Below are positions 25,801-37,900 of a stretch of DNA of 64,000 nucleotides, piece after piece (positions within the stretch are counted from its first letter, which is position 1; every line of letters starts with the position of its first letter). This DNA comes from Eumeta japonica. Its lineage: Eukaryota > Arthropoda > Insecta > Lepidoptera > Psychidae. Below the pieces are notes generated by a model that worked only from the letters and a program-made list of their open reading frames with translations, did not search any database and was not told where the DNA came from. The stretch covers positions 62,001-126,000 of the forward strand of contig BGZK01001447.1 of assembly GCA_005406025.1 (NCBI GenBank), read 5' to 3'. The position numbers were made by a program, and so were the translations under genes.

Positions 25801-26111
25801 AATGGTCTTTTTTAATTAAAACAATATGTTACTTATAATAATAATGGATGATGCCATACATCATGGTGGCTGTTAGACTTAGTTAGAAACCATCTTTTAG
25901 AATGTCTTTGAACGATATGTTAAACAATGTAATCAATCAGTCAATGTCTACATTTGCAGGTATTTTAAGGAACAACAGCAACAACAATAAGAAAGAGATA
26001 CCGACAAAAGAAGAGCTCGATGAACAGTTAGAACAGTATATGGCGTGCACCAAGTCCGCCCTGGACAAAGATCTCGATTCTTACATGAAGAATGCAATGG
26101 AGTTTGAGTGA
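19199..26111 (+). CDS. Chtop: Chromatin target of PRMT1 (CHTOP/FOP) homologue, complete, five coding exons
   Basis: Exons 19199-19390, 19594-19757, 21754-21843, 22176-22345 and 25960-26111 have GT..AG borders and compatible phases (0, 2, 2, 1). They give 768 nt, 255 residues plus stop, close to vertebrate CHTOP (about 248). Residues 15-20 (SLNERF) match the conserved N-terminal motif. Residues about 139-206 are an Arg/Gly-rich block with many GRG and RGR steps, the substrate type for PRMT1 methylation. The C-terminus has the family's duplicated motif, LDxxLxxYM, at 225-233 and 240-248. Known family role: nuclear RNA-binding adaptor of the TREX mRNA export complex and chromatin/methylosome partner. 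Introns are 203, 1996, 332 and 3614 bp. The exons, especially exon 4, are much GC-richer than the flanking introns. Intron 2 holds a LINE fragment and a candidate antisense exon; intron 4 holds an LTR-like block. The start was chosen because it opens the conserved frame and has no upstream in-frame extension. Confidence 0.9.
19826..19857. repeat. (AT)n microsatellite in Chtop intron 2
   Basis: About 15 AT dinucleotides just after the exon 2 donor. Confidence 0.95.
20377..20511 (-). CDS. Candidate terminal exon of an unrecognised gene, antisense in Chtop intron 2
   Basis: On the minus strand an acceptor (CCCAG) is followed by 44 open codons and a stop. The peptide is charged and helical-looking, with a central stretch IIAQRMVDLVKKPNYLQKKL and a Lys/Gln-rich tail, unlike the low-complexity frames around it. 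I do not recognise the family. A second exon-like block lies upstream on the same strand (about 20849-20925, preceded by CAG and followed by GTATGA), but its phase does not fit this exon through those borders, so they cannot simply be joined. No minus-strand AATAAA is evident just downstream. It could be a nested gene's last exon, a pseudogene piece, or chance. Confidence 0.3.
   Translation of the reverse strand, partial: HIKNVENDNIIAQRMVDLVKKPNYLQKKLKKMAAQEKSNTDSVK
21042..21149 (-). mobile_element. Short LINE fragment in Chtop intron 2
   Basis: The minus strand reads MKKRSMDVNKAREICKDHII followed by KSIVYAYPSGK and a stop, the same C-terminal segment as in 14265-14390. It lies just upstream, on the same strand, of the candidate antisense exon, which suggests part of that 'gene' could be LINE-linked. 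Confidence 0.6.
23483..23511. repeat. (TTAA)n microsatellite in Chtop intron 4
   Basis: Seven or so tandem 'attaatta' tetramers. Confidence 0.9.
23844..23863. promoter_or_regulatory. Perfect 20-bp palindrome containing an HSE-like core
   Basis: TTCCAGTTCTAGAACTGGAA is its own reverse complement. Its centre TTCTAGAA fits two facing heat-shock-factor half-sites (nTTCnnGAAn). A second small palindrome (ttccggaa) follows about 30 bases later. It lies in Chtop intron 4; function is untested. Confidence 0.35.
24899..24906 (+). promoter_or_regulatory. TATA box of the LTR-like block
   Basis: TATATAAG is followed 23-28 bases later by GAGTCAATC, an initiator-like start (A near 24931). Spacing fits a pol II core promoter. 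It is inside Chtop intron 4, sense to the gene. Confidence 0.4.
25117..25320 (+). repeat. Four tandem ~52-bp units, then two ~79-bp units
   Basis: Units start at 25117, 25169, 25221 and 25272 with 'gtgagtga' and share 'ggctcatcctcgagcca'. A second tandem pair starts at 25358 and 25437 ('gagaaa..tcacc', '..ttggttta..'). Both sit in the putative transcribed leader of the LTR-like block. Confidence 0.85.
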
Positions 26112-26297
26112 CAGCTGAGCTCACTCTATGAGAACATTTTTTATCACAGTGAAAATATCTTGTGGAATTTGATAGTGCTGCCATGTGCATATAACACGGC
26201 AAAACTTTTTTTCTGGTCTGTGACCTGGTCAAAGTTGTTTTCTGTTTATGTTCACACCTCTTGAACCTAATACACAATAAGAAATTTTATTGTAACA

Positions 26298-26303
26298 AAT
26301 AAA
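26298..26303 (+). terminator. Likely Chtop polyadenylation signal (AATAAA)
   Basis: This is the first AATAAA hexamer after the Chtop stop codon, about 190 bases downstream, followed within 40 bases by a T-rich stretch. It would give a short 3' UTR. Further AATAAA motifs in AT-rich DNA downstream cannot be told apart from chance, so a longer alternative UTR is possible. Confidence 0.5.
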
Positions 26304-27828
26304 TTTTCCCAACAAAATTTAGATTTACATTTTTTTATTGAAAGCTGTTGTATTAATGATTCTAGACAACATAATGAAAGGAAACCCGTTAACTCAAAAT
26401 AATGTTGTATGGTATTCTTGCAAAACATTATACCTTTTAGTTTATGTATATATAAACTGTTTATGTTCCATGTCAGTTTATATTATTGAGTTGCATAATC
26501 ATGGAACTGTTGATGGTCATTGTTTTCATTCTTAACTTTACACAGGAATGAATACCAGTACATCAAAAGCAATAGTAAATTTTTTAAAATGGGACTGCTA
26601 TACATTGATTATTTTTAATTTTTTACCACATTAACTACTTTGACAAGGTGACATGTTTTCTAATAATACATGTATTTCTTGTGTTAATCTTTGTTATTTA
26701 TGGAAAGCTATCAGAAATTGATTGTTTACACTCATGGTTTTCAAACCTTATTTATATAGCTATATAAACCATATGGAGCTTTTTACTTGTGAGAAGACTC
26801 AAAAGCAACTGCATATTTATCCATGGATGTAAAAAATAGGTGGACAATATAACTAAATCAATAAATATAAATAAAATGCATCCCAAAGTAAATTGGCTTC
26901 TTAGAATATTTATAAATCATAAACACACATTGATATGTAATAACTCTGACAACTGACATTACTCTATGAACTCAGGCATATGCTGTTCATTATATCAAAT
27001 ATTTTGATATTCTTTTTCATTATTTTCAGAAAGGGAGATAAATCCATTCAAAATTTTATTTCCTTAACATTATTCTATTTAATTCCAAAAGTTGGATAAA
27101 ATATTTGAATGAACATCTTTCATTTGTTCATACATATGTAGCTCACAGTAATTTATTGCTTCAGCTGTGGCTTAAGAGAACTTTGTCTGCCTATTTTTTA
27201 TGTCAATTTAATTGTCGAAAGCAATAATTTTGAGCTATGAAATTAAAAGAATTTTGATTTTGCATATTGTTGTATAGTTAACACAAATCAATCAAATCAA
27301 AGGATGTGATCATACTTTCACATTTTAAAGTAATAGTTGCATATAAATATTGTACGGTGAATTAATTTTTATTCTGATTTGTGTTAAAAATAGTTAATTT
27401 TAGGTTTTGGTGTTTTATATTTAATCAATAATAAAAAAAAACAGTCTTCGTTATACAATTCCTTGTAAGACTCTGAGTGTTTCTGATATTAATGATTTAC
27501 ACCTAGCAAATGTAAGTCAATGTTAATATTTGTATCAATATTTAGAAAAGATACATAACAGAAGATGAAAAACAATCCATATAAATGCACTATTACAGTC
27601 TAGGGGGCATGAAGGATAGCAAATCTTGTGGTTTCTTTCATATCTACGTTTCTCCATCGTCAAATGTAATAGTTATTTTTATTCCTTCTTTCACATGTAT
27701 CACAGTTTAAAACGTTTCATTGCTTGATTTTGTGAAGTTGCATCCTGACGAGTTTTAAATTAGTATTACATACAACTAAATTAACAGCGTGCTAATTATT
27801 TTTAATTAAACAACGCAAAATTCTTTTG

Positions 27829-27849
27829 AGAGAGAGAGAGAGAGAGAGA
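27829..27849. repeat. (GA)n microsatellite
   Basis: About ten GA dinucleotides; a shorter (AG)n run lies at 28971-28982. Confidence 0.95.
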
Positions 27850-30800
27850 ACTAGGTCACTATCAGTCGTGTCCATAAAGATTTCAGACAGGGTATGGAAA
27901 GTTAAAAAAACTTATATTTTAGTATTCCTTGTTTTAGTTTTGGTTGTTGGTCCACCAATCGTGGTTACTTACATTATTTGACAATTCCTGTATTACAAAT
28001 TCTTCTTGAAAATTCATATGATACGAAGAAAGTTGTTAAAAGTCTTTTAAATTTTTTAATAACTACGACATTCATTCAAGAAATTATTTATAATCTTGTA
28101 AAACACGCGCTTGAAATAATGATGAACATTATCAATACCGCTTTTTCTTTTAGGTCGTCGCAATTAGATTTCAAAAATTGAAACTTTCGTACAGTTCCAT
28201 GAAAATTTCAAACCTTTTGATTTTTCAGGTATAATAAACAATATCACTAATCTTTTTCTGTAATATTTATATGAAATTTCTATCTCAGACAATATTGCTG
28301 AAAACATATTCATAAAAAAATATTAAATTTATATTCCCTTTCCTTCGCAATCAATTTAATTATTTCCTTAAAATATGAAGTAGAAAAAGCGGCAAATTTT
28401 AATTTATTTAAAAACATTTTGCCAGCATAGGTAATTTTTAATTTTTTTTTTACAATAAAGTTACCCAATAATTACTTAAAAATCACTTACCTTAAGAAAA
28501 ACAACTGTTGTTGTTTTTGGTATGAAAGATATAAAATGAAAAAAAAAAACAGTAATTACGATACAACAGAACGCAAAAAAAAAACTGCCTCCAAGCTCTC
28601 AACACGCGTATACATTTTCATGCACGATGTTGCTTTGCTATGGTTACACGCTGAAAACGCGAACTCCATTAATATTAAAAATAGTCATCAACTCGTGCTT
28701 TCGGCGGCAGGCGGCACTGCCGCAGCCTGCCCGCGTCGCTTACGGTGAATTATGTGAATTGTCCCGTTTGAATTCGTTGTCAAAAACACTAATAGATAGC
28801 GTGACGCTAGTAAAACCAAAGTAATACATAATAGTGTGATATTTTTTGAGCTATATTCAATTTTTCATTTAGAGACACGTACATATGGAACTACAAGGTA
28901 TGCAAAGCTTTTTTGCTTGTATGAAACACACGCACCTGCTCTCTTATAATATACTGACCATACTGACCTCAGAGAGAGAGAGCCGGCTCTCTTACTTCAA
29001 ATATTCATAACGAATCAACGCATCTAATAAAACATGTGCATAATCACAAATTAACAGTTGCTGCATTACTGCAACCTATTGGAGAGCACTAAGAATTTTC
29101 AAAATGATCGAGTTTCACGCTACTCGGCGTGTTGTTTTAACTCGGCGTTCACCTATCGTCAGTATGACTTAATTAAAATGATTTTCCTCCTTATATATTT
29201 ATCATTACAAGTGGATGAAATCTATTGTATAAATTCACCATCGATGTTAGAACGTTTAAACGTAAATGAAGACAAAATTATTAAAAATAAAAAGTTTCGA
29301 ACATTAATAACGAAATAACTTCACATTGGTGCTCCGGGAAATGTCATTGTTCTCATAATTACTTAATTCCTATGAACGATTGTCCACATAGAATTCACCT
29401 GCCTTCATATCGTGCAATTCATTAAAATTAATTGTCCAATATTTTTTGTACCATTTGTGTGACTGGCTGTAGTCAGAACAGCATGACTCCTTTCTTCATA
29501 TTCTATTAGTTTTTGGGTGCTTTATGCTAATGTAACTGATATGATCAAAGGAAACCTGAACATACAAAATGATATTAATTTTGTTGTGGGGTAGATTATA
29601 ATTTTACAAAGAAAATTGAATAAATTTCACCTCATTAAAACTCGATGGCCAACAATTAGAGAAGTTATTTCAGTAATCTAGGATTTCAATGTATAAAATT
29701 AATTTTGAAAATATAGTAAAATTAAAATAATTTTCCTTTTGTCTCTACTTATTCAAACTGTACAAGTAATGAGTGGGAGGCTTAAGTAGAACATTAAAAT
29801 GTAAATGGTATTCAAAAATTATTTTTGCAGTATAAAATGGTAATATGCATGTACAAATTGTTGTGTACATATTTTATATATAACCCATATATAAAATGTG
29901 TATATTTTACTTATTTTACATATAAGTCATAAAACTAATAGAATAAAGACGACATTGGATCTGGGCTGCAGGCTAAGTAGATTAATTTACAAACCTCATA
30001 TATCAAACAAGAAGTAAAACTTCTTTAGGCGCGATGATGCACGAATGATGAAACGAAATCTTTTTTTGAATGGAAGTAACAGTTTCCATATTTATAATTT
30101 GAATTTTGAACTCGTTGAATATTCAAATTCAAAGTGGCAGATATTCAATAATGGCAACTTCAATGTAAACCGCTCTTACATTTATGAATACTATGTTATG
30201 TTATTAATAACTAAAATGTCCGTGACTCCACTCGCTTGGTTATAGAGTGAGTTCGTTATTTTTTTTATATTAAGAAATCTCGTTTTCAATTAAGGTCCCT
30301 AACTCTATCCATATTATTAAAGTCTAAAATATTTTTAATTTCTGTTTAGTTGTTAATGTCTGCTACAACACCAAACAAAAAAGTTTTACTTCATTAGTGA
30401 ATAAAGGTTAAACATACTCATATTTTGTTTTTATATTAAAGATTCCTGAACAATACCAATGATATCTTCCGATACAAAAGGACTGATTAAAAATATGCAT
30501 TTGCATCTATCATTTGCTGATTTTATTAATGAGAGTAATGTATATAATAGCAATATTGCATCAGTAAATGTGGACGTGTTAATGTGGTATCGAAAAGAAA
30601 ATGTAATTTTGTGATACCTAATGTCTGCTTTCAATACAGGTTTTGAATATGGGAAAATGTTCTAAGAGTTTCTTTTTGAAATTTGTGCAATGCTCATATT
30701 TGTAATAACATTACTTGTAATTGTTTCTTTCCTTTTTGTGATTACTTTTATCTATTTCTACTTCGGTTACTCCTTGGGCAAGATGTAATGAAAATAGATT

Positions 30801-31024
30801 TTGTTTGATTTTTCTTTTGTTTTTGACTTATTTAGCGGATAAGTGTTACCGAAGTCATAGTTTGTACAATAGATGTAATAAATCAGATTAATTTTTTGTG
30901 AGCAATAAAACCAATTCCAAACACATTTTTGTTTATTTTGTTATTAATTCTCTATTTCAGTATGTTTGTAAGTGAAACTTTGATAACCTCACTAAAATAG
31001 TGATTTCTACCAATATAAAAAAAA

Positions 31025-31075
31025 AATCTCCCGCGGCTCCGCCTATCTGGATATAGAATGACTTTCATTTTATTT
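31025..31075 (-). repeat. 'cggagccgcggga' repeat tail, inverted
   Basis: The minus strand reads 'ggcggagccgcgggagattt', another lepidopteran repeat tail. It is followed on the plus strand by a pyrimidine-rich degenerate tract to about 31270. Confidence 0.4.
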
Positions 31076-31842
31076 TATATTGATCTACTATCATGTTCTC
31101 AATCCAAATCGTCCCATTAGCTGTTCCATCCCGGTTTTGTTCTCAATTTCAATTTCGTCCTGACTACATTCAGATGTCAGTCCGGCTCTATATTTAAAGA
31201 CCGGAACACTGCTTCCAATCTTTCTCCACTCTTAATTTCGAACTCAACCCCAATAATTCATGATATCGATTTTGCATCCTGTGGTTTCACTGTCCTCGTT
31301 CACTTACTTAATGCAATAATTAGAAATGCAAGCACTCTCCTAGGGTAATGATTTTTAATGTCTGCGATGATAATTTTGAGGAGGAAGGTAGAAGTATATT
31401 AAAGTTGTGAAACGAGAGGAATAGGAAAGAAGGACATTGTCGTCTTAGAAAGGAGTAATGGGTGGGAGTAAACAGACAGGCGATATCGCGAGGACTTTGG
31501 GGTCAGCCTGACCATGCTCAGCACAAAGCTAGACAGGCTTTGTTCAGACAGAAGTTCTCTGGAAACTTTAATTAAGTGTGGATTAATTGAATTTAAAACC
31601 ATTTAATTTTAATAAATGATGACACCAAAAATACTATTACGATTCTAAGCTTGTGTTCAAATAGTATTATTGTCCATGGTCGTCAATAAGTTTATATAAT
31701 GTGTATCAATAGCAAATATTAACAAATCATACAACTTGGGAATCGTGTATTAATCATGTGAGGCTCCAAAAGCATTCAGAAAAGATCACGAAATATCACA
31801 GGGGGAACTGCTGTAAGATATCACGTGTGTTTATTATTCGCC

Positions 31843-31855
31843 GTTGCTAGGCAAC
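31843..31855. promoter_or_regulatory. X-box-like site (RFX motif)
   Basis: GTTGCTAGGCAAC is a near-palindromic match to the X-box bound by RFX factors, which drive ciliary genes. It lies in a short GC-richer stretch (31800-31990), but no ciliary gene is recognised next to it. Confidence 0.3.
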
Positions 31856-34639
31856 GAGTTCCCTCCCGGCTATCGTCTGGCGCACTAGTACACTGAATTT
31901 TTTAAAGATATTTTATTAAGAAAATATACGTGATTTTGTGTAGAGGGGCTTGGTGAAACCTCACCAAGTATCACCTGCAGGGAGGAGGGTGTAAAAATTA
32001 AAAAAACACTTTAATTTATTGACGATCCTTTACGACCCTACAATTATTGTTCTTTTATGATTCTTATGTCTTCATTGGGAAATTTATGATTGAATACGTG
32101 GGTCAATCTGAAAGTCTAGAAAATCAAAAAGTGAGCAAACTAGCGAGTCATTTTTATTGTTTTTCAAAGTAGTATTCGTTGAGATCATACATAACTATCC
32201 AACAATGCCGCTGAGATTAAGATACTTCAAAAATCATTACGAAAAAGACAGCGCTAACGAAAACATAGTGACATGAAATGTAATGTTTTAAAAAATGATT
32301 AAAAACTAAAATTTGCATTTAAAACGAAATCTTTTTTCTTATAGACCGGATTTTGTTAAAGTTTAGAAGTGCAGCATAATGCTGTAGGTACACGTTATTT
32401 CTATATGGGATTTTAAGGGGCAAACCAGTGTGCGGTCCAGTAGAGTAGGCTTATTAAAATATGTCAAAATCTACCGAATGGCTACTAAAATGATATGATC
32501 TGCGATAAGTTTACGGCTTATTAATGTTTGAAATGTACATTCATTTTGTTCGAATGGGCCTATTCTAATATGAACATAGTGCATAAAATATATGTCCGTA
32601 ATAATGAAAATTCTTGAATAGCCATTGATAAAACCGCATATTACGTTTATGATATATTTATTGGTTTTTTTTTTTTAATTTTATGTATTTATGCTTATCC
32701 TTACCCATTATTTACCCATTTTTGTTTTCTGTGGAGCCATTGTAAAAAGCAGTTGGCCCAGTCTACCTTAGGGACTCTTCAATGGTCTCTAGGAATCCTG
32801 CAGCATCCGTCAAGCGCAAAGCTTCCGAGTCTTTAGATATACATTCAAAATATTGGATTCTTTTGCTAATGTGTAAAGAGGCACCTACTAATACAGTATG
32901 AATACCTAATACAGTATGTACCTAATGCAATATAAATTTGTTCACAAGAATCTAGTTTTTTATCAGTTACAATTTATCGTCGCACGATATCAACATTAAA
33001 TTCGGTAACTGCAGTCGCCGGAACCTTCACGTAAGTCGTCAGACGTAATCGAATCCTTGTGAACCGGAAATACACGGAGCTACGAGACGGAGCTTCATCA
33101 CCAAATCACAATTGAAATCTATGGCAACTTTTTCGTTGACTTAAAGTCACAGTTAAAATAGTAAAAAATTATAGCGCGAATATTTTCTTCATTTGAATTC
33201 GTTGTAATGCCGACACACATTTTCAAAACGATGTCAAATTGAAAAAAACAAATTGCAATCTACACAAACTAAAATATACATAATCTATTCTCTAAGAACT
33301 ACAATTTGAAACATCCTATTTTTCATTACAAATGACCAATTCGAGAGATGTTGGTCATTACCCATCTTTATTATTGTAAATTATGTTGACGTCGCTTAAA
33401 AATAATGTTCCACACGGTTATTCATACGTAGGCATTCGTAGTGGGTTGGCGTCAATGTTACAACAGGCCTTATAAGTCGGAATGCCCGGTCGAATTCATC
33501 GAACGAAACAATGTTGCAAATTTAAAAAGCCCAGAACAGTAAATACATTTGTCATTCTCCACATTTACGTTGAAATATTTTCGATTATGTATTTTTCGGG
33601 GCAATCTGTCATGATGATAGCGAGCGTTTCGCATTACGGATCGAAAAATTGATGGCCGTGTTTTCAGGTCAATATTCAGCTGTATAAGGCCAGCCTATCA
33701 GTTATATTTTACAAACATTAATAAAATATCCGAAGCGTCCATTATTCAGAGCTGTCTTTAGTCTGTGGCGGCGCGCAACTACTTTATGCGAAGCTCCTCC
33801 ACCGTTAAGCTGTTGTCAAAACGATAAATTCAACAAACGTTACTCGACGACGGGCCGCCCATAAACTCCATCTCCGAAAAACATTACTTACCCGGTCTCG
33901 AATTTCACATGCGCAGGACGAGCTTGCTTAAAAATGCGCGAGCTTGTTGATATGACAGGCGTTTTATATTCGCTGCCGTGTTTCGATGTTACCTTATTTG
34001 AAGCCTCGATTTTATGTTATTTAGCGGTATATATACGAGAATTACTAATAATGCGATACTTTGATATCCATCCATTATGCATGCTTATTGCAAAACATAA
34101 GTTTCTCTGTCTGTCTGTTTGCGCGCTTACGACATAAGATCCACTCGCTCGATTTACATTTTACTCTTTTTACCACAGTAATAAGTTATATGGTCATTTT
34201 TGTAATTTTAGTATATACTTGCTTACGATAGGTAACCCAAGGTATCAGTAATTAAAATTTAGAGCATCATTTTAGAAGAAATAAACAAGGCGCGTAACAG
34301 AAAAACGTGACTTAGAAATAAATATGGCACGTAACAGAAAAACGTGATGACGAAAATTTCTCTCATATGTCAATAAAGAAGTTTCACTTCAAAATCGCAA
34401 TGCGGCAAGGCGCGCTTCGTAGCGGTGGCAACGACAGCAGATGGGTGTGTGGTAGGGGGGTGCGATGGTCATACAGGCGCCACTGTTAAGGCGCGCCTTC
34501 CTACAATGTGTCTCTAAAATCCGCTCGGCTTTAACTCCTCCGAGCTGTTGTATGTTTTATTAAAAACAGACTACATCTGTTTCAAAATCCGGAATATTAA
34601 AAAAGAAACAAACATCTGTCATTTAATATGGCATTATCG

Positions 34640-35080
34640 TTTTTCAAAATATTAGCTATGATGATCGATGCACTTTTGTGTACGCTGAAATCATTTTTAT
34701 AGCACTTTTTCCATTCTATTTGAGGTGTCTATCGCTAAAACGCGCATTTTGAATGCATCAACGGTCTCTACATGGCTAAAAAAACCTTGACTAGGTAATT
34801 TATTCTTCAAGCTTTGTACTATCCTATGTACGCTCGTCATATATACGTACAGGGACGCCTTTATCTCGCGATATGTAACGTGACGATCTCGAATTATAAT
34901 TTCCCGTACAATATCGATGTTTTGTGGTACAACAACCGATTTAGGGCGAACTTCTTTTTAAATTCGTCAGTAAGCATAGACCACGATTAACCTCACTAAA
35001 CCAGTGACATACGGTGGTTTTCGATGGTGCTTCATCTCTAAAAGTCGAAGTGAATTCATCAATGCACAAATGTACATGAA
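34640..35080 (-). mobile_element. Internally deleted mariner (N-terminus fused to C-terminus)
   Basis: Reading the minus strand from about 35080, the frames give FRDEAPSKTTV, HWFSE and NRG, then after a frameshift RPKSVVVPQNIDIVREII and DRHVTYREIKASL, the mariner DNA-binding region. Directly afterwards (about 34790) the reading becomes GQGFFSHVETVDAFKMRVL, which matches the extreme C-terminus of mariner transposases. The whole catalytic centre is therefore absent. Such deletion derivatives can be moved in trans while the family is active. The ends (terminal repeats) were not resolved. Confidence 0.7.
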
Positions 35081-36256
35081 CGTATGCTACTGTCGAAAGT
35101 CAAGTCGCAATGCTTTGCCATTACGAGCGTTTAAACAGTCTGCAACTTTTTGAGCCCATTCCGACCGCGAGGTGCTGCGGCACCCGTGAGCGATCGAGAG
35201 CGAGGCGATCGCGCATGGACAGGGTTTTGTACAATAAACCATCGCATCGTCTACTTACTTTATCTAGATTTGATTCAAATTAGTTTATAATAATTAAAAC
35301 AAATCCAAAAGTGCGCGCCTCACGCCTCATATTACACATAGAAAACCATTAGAATAAAAGAAGTATAAATTAAAAAGATATGTAATATAATTTTTAATTA
35401 TATTTTGGGGTTAATTTTTGTGCAAATCCTTTTCTGGTTGTAAAAAAAAGTATTTATAATATACTTATTCTAATTAAAATTTCGATTTATAATAATTTAC
35501 AAAACATAATGATAATCATACCAAAAAAATAAATAAATTAATATTAAAAAGAGACAGAGAATAATTACTGATAATTCTTAAAAAAAACTTTTCATGTTCT
35601 AGGTATTCGTGTTACTTAAATGGTTAAATAATTTTTACTTTGATTTTAGTCCTAAATATTTTGCGACATTTTTCGACTCATACGAGAAAAAAAATACTAC
35701 GCATGCAGTGCAAATCCTTTTCCAAATTGTTATTATCATTATTTATTGTCAGTTCACCTATATCTTTAGTTTATTATCGATTTTCAATGGTATAGTATTT
35801 TTTTATTATTATAATTTATATTTTTCAATTCTTTCGTACCAGGATTATTTTGATTTTCTCCATCGTTTTCCGATAGCGTATAAGTAAAATTATAATCATT
35901 ATAAATTTCTTTTAATTCACTTTTAACTTTTTTGCGGCATTTCTCACTCATAACTGACAAATGCTGGGCACGCGCTACCAACAAACACAAGTAACATAGA
36001 TATAGATATACAAAAAACCAGTCGATTTTTAATTTTTTCATTAACTGTAAATTAATGACACCGAATAAGACAGCCATTTTAAATAGCAAAGGACTTGCTG
36101 TAGTTTTGCAACTAATAAAAACAAATTATCTCGATGCATAAAGTTTGACAGTCGTGATCGTGCTACATGTGCACATGCAGACATCCGGACGTCGACGGAA
36201 AATTTCTTAATCAGTTTTTTTTTATATACTAGATAGAATAAATGCTTTTTAAAATC

Positions 36257-36290
36257 ATCAAATATGTTAACATGAGTTAACATATTTGAT
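36257..36290. repeat. Perfect 15-bp inverted repeat, 4-base spacer
   Basis: Arms 36257-36271 and 36276-36290 (atcaaatatgttaac and its exact inverse) around 'atga'. Confidence 0.95.
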
Positions 36291-37315
36291 ATCTTATGAA
36301 TGCAATATGAATAAAAAAAGAGGCATTTTAATTCCCGCTAATTGCTGGACTTTGACACGTCAGGAGTGGAGGTCTATCTTGACACTTCAGGTTATGTGGC
36401 GTGGTAAGATTTGTAGGTATTGTAAATGAAAATTGATAAATATATTGTCTGCTATTGTATTTTGTCTTGCTGTCGCTTATTCTCCGATAAGTGGAATATT
36501 GCGGTTGACTTATAGACGGTATCCTAATATTTAATTTTCCTTCTTTTTCCAGATATTGATATTTTTCGTTTTGCATGGTTTCCTTAAAGACTCAAAATTT
36601 TAGTGTTAATTTTCCTGTAAATTATTTTATTCATAACTTAAGGCTGGCTAGTTACGGCGAGAAAAGGGAATGCCTTATTTTTATATATTTTGTTTAATAT
36701 TTTTAAGCTATATATTTTAAATTTATAAAGATATATGTATATTTATCATGAATGAACTCTTTTATTTGACGCATGACGGATGCACTGATCAAAGGTTGTC
36801 GTTTCATTTTCCCCCCAAAATCGAAATTCATTTAATTACGCTGCCGTCCGCGATCGGGTCAAATAACTTCGTATAACTATTTTCTAACTTTGAACTTTCT
36901 TGTTTAACGAATTCGATGAGAATAACCTGTGACAGACTAACAAGGGCACCGTTTCCTCGTGTGTACGGAACTCTAAAAACCCGTCCCCGCTTTAAGGTCA
37001 TTAACGTTCCACACCGTGATAATCGAATTTTCAGGGTACCGCAGTCAAACCATTCCGATACGGAGCCTGCGATGTCTGACAGTCGGTTAAAAGTCTGCAT
37101 CATACAAACGATTAAACATATAATTAATTGGGACTGTTCGGTGTCCATAAACACTTACACTGGAAAAATCTTTCGAGGAATAACGTTACTTACAGTTTAC
37201 ATTTTTATGTCGTTAAATCAAAACGGTTACTCTATTTATCTAATATCTGTGAGCATATATTTTACGTCTGTAGTAAGGATATTATAATAACTTTGCTAAA
37301 TAACCGTGCCAATTT

Positions 37316-37540
37316 TTAACTTAATTCAAATCAAACAAGTGCCTTTAACTTAATTGAAACTAAACTAATAGCTTTAACTTGATTCAAATTAAACTAGTGG
37401 TTTTAACTTGATTCAAATTAAACTAGTAGTTTTAACTTGATTCAAAATAAACTAGTAGCTTTTACTTGATTCAAATTAAACTTGTAGTTTTAATTTGATT
37501 CAAATTATATTAGTAATTTTAACTTGATTCAAATGAAACC
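37316..37540. repeat. Minisatellite, 29-bp unit, about 7.8 copies
   Basis: Units begin every 29 bases (37316, 37345, 37374, 37403, 37432, 37461, 37490, 37519) with the form 'ttaacttgattcaaattaaa' and then 'ctagtagtt'. No unit is interrupted by an indel. Divergence is greatest at the edges. Confidence 0.9.
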
Positions 37541-37844
37541 TCGAGTGCATGTTAGCCGTCTATCTTTGATGTAACCTACGCATCGGTCACACCAGTTGTT
37601 AGCAGGCCCGAACCCGCGCGGGGTTAGCGCGGAAGACTCCTATTTAAATAAAAAAATGTGAGAAGGTATGTTGAGACACACCCTAGTACTGAAGTACCAA
37701 AGTTATAAAGAATTTGACACATCCAATGTATTTGTTCAATCAATGATTTCGTGTGGTGGGAACAACAGTTTTTTTTTTTTTTTTAATAAGAAGTAATAAT
37801 AATTTGTTCACTCTGGTGATGACTTCATTAATAATATAAATTAT

Positions 37845-37900
37845 TCCAATAGTACAAGACTCTCGATGCGGATCCGTCTCGCACTTGGCCGGTTTCTTAA
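37845..37900 (+). repeat. Tail fragment of the same short repeat
   Basis: It reads 'gatccgtctcgcacttggcc' followed by ggtttc, the conserved terminal sequence. Upstream homology is weak. Confidence 0.5.

Larger units (their letters stand above)
26304..34639. other. AT-rich intergenic DNA downstream of Chtop
   Basis: Holds microsatellites, an X-box-like site and repeat tails. A 46-codon frame at 29178-29318 begins with a hydrophobic run that mimics a signal peptide, but no other support exists. GC-richer patches at 28680-28750, 33000-33080 and 33760-33900. Confidence 0.5.

Noticed and set aside
25902..25959. An ATG frame leading into the last Chtop exon
   Set aside because: The stretch up to 25959 is intron ending in a proper acceptor (tttgcag); the upstream ATG is a chance in-frame extension.
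29178..29318. 46-codon frame with hydrophobic start resembling a small secreted peptide
   Set aside because: AT-rich translation often yields Ile/Leu runs; no Cys pattern, promoter or polyA signal supports it.
32760..32825. Exon-like minus-strand stretch LRLTDAAGFLETIEESLR with AG and GT borders
   Set aside because: No pyrimidine tract, only about 64 nt, no partner exons; too weak to call.
35609..36089. Hydrophobic frames on both strands
   Set aside because: Phe/Tyr/Ile-rich content comes from T-rich DNA; no conserved domain.
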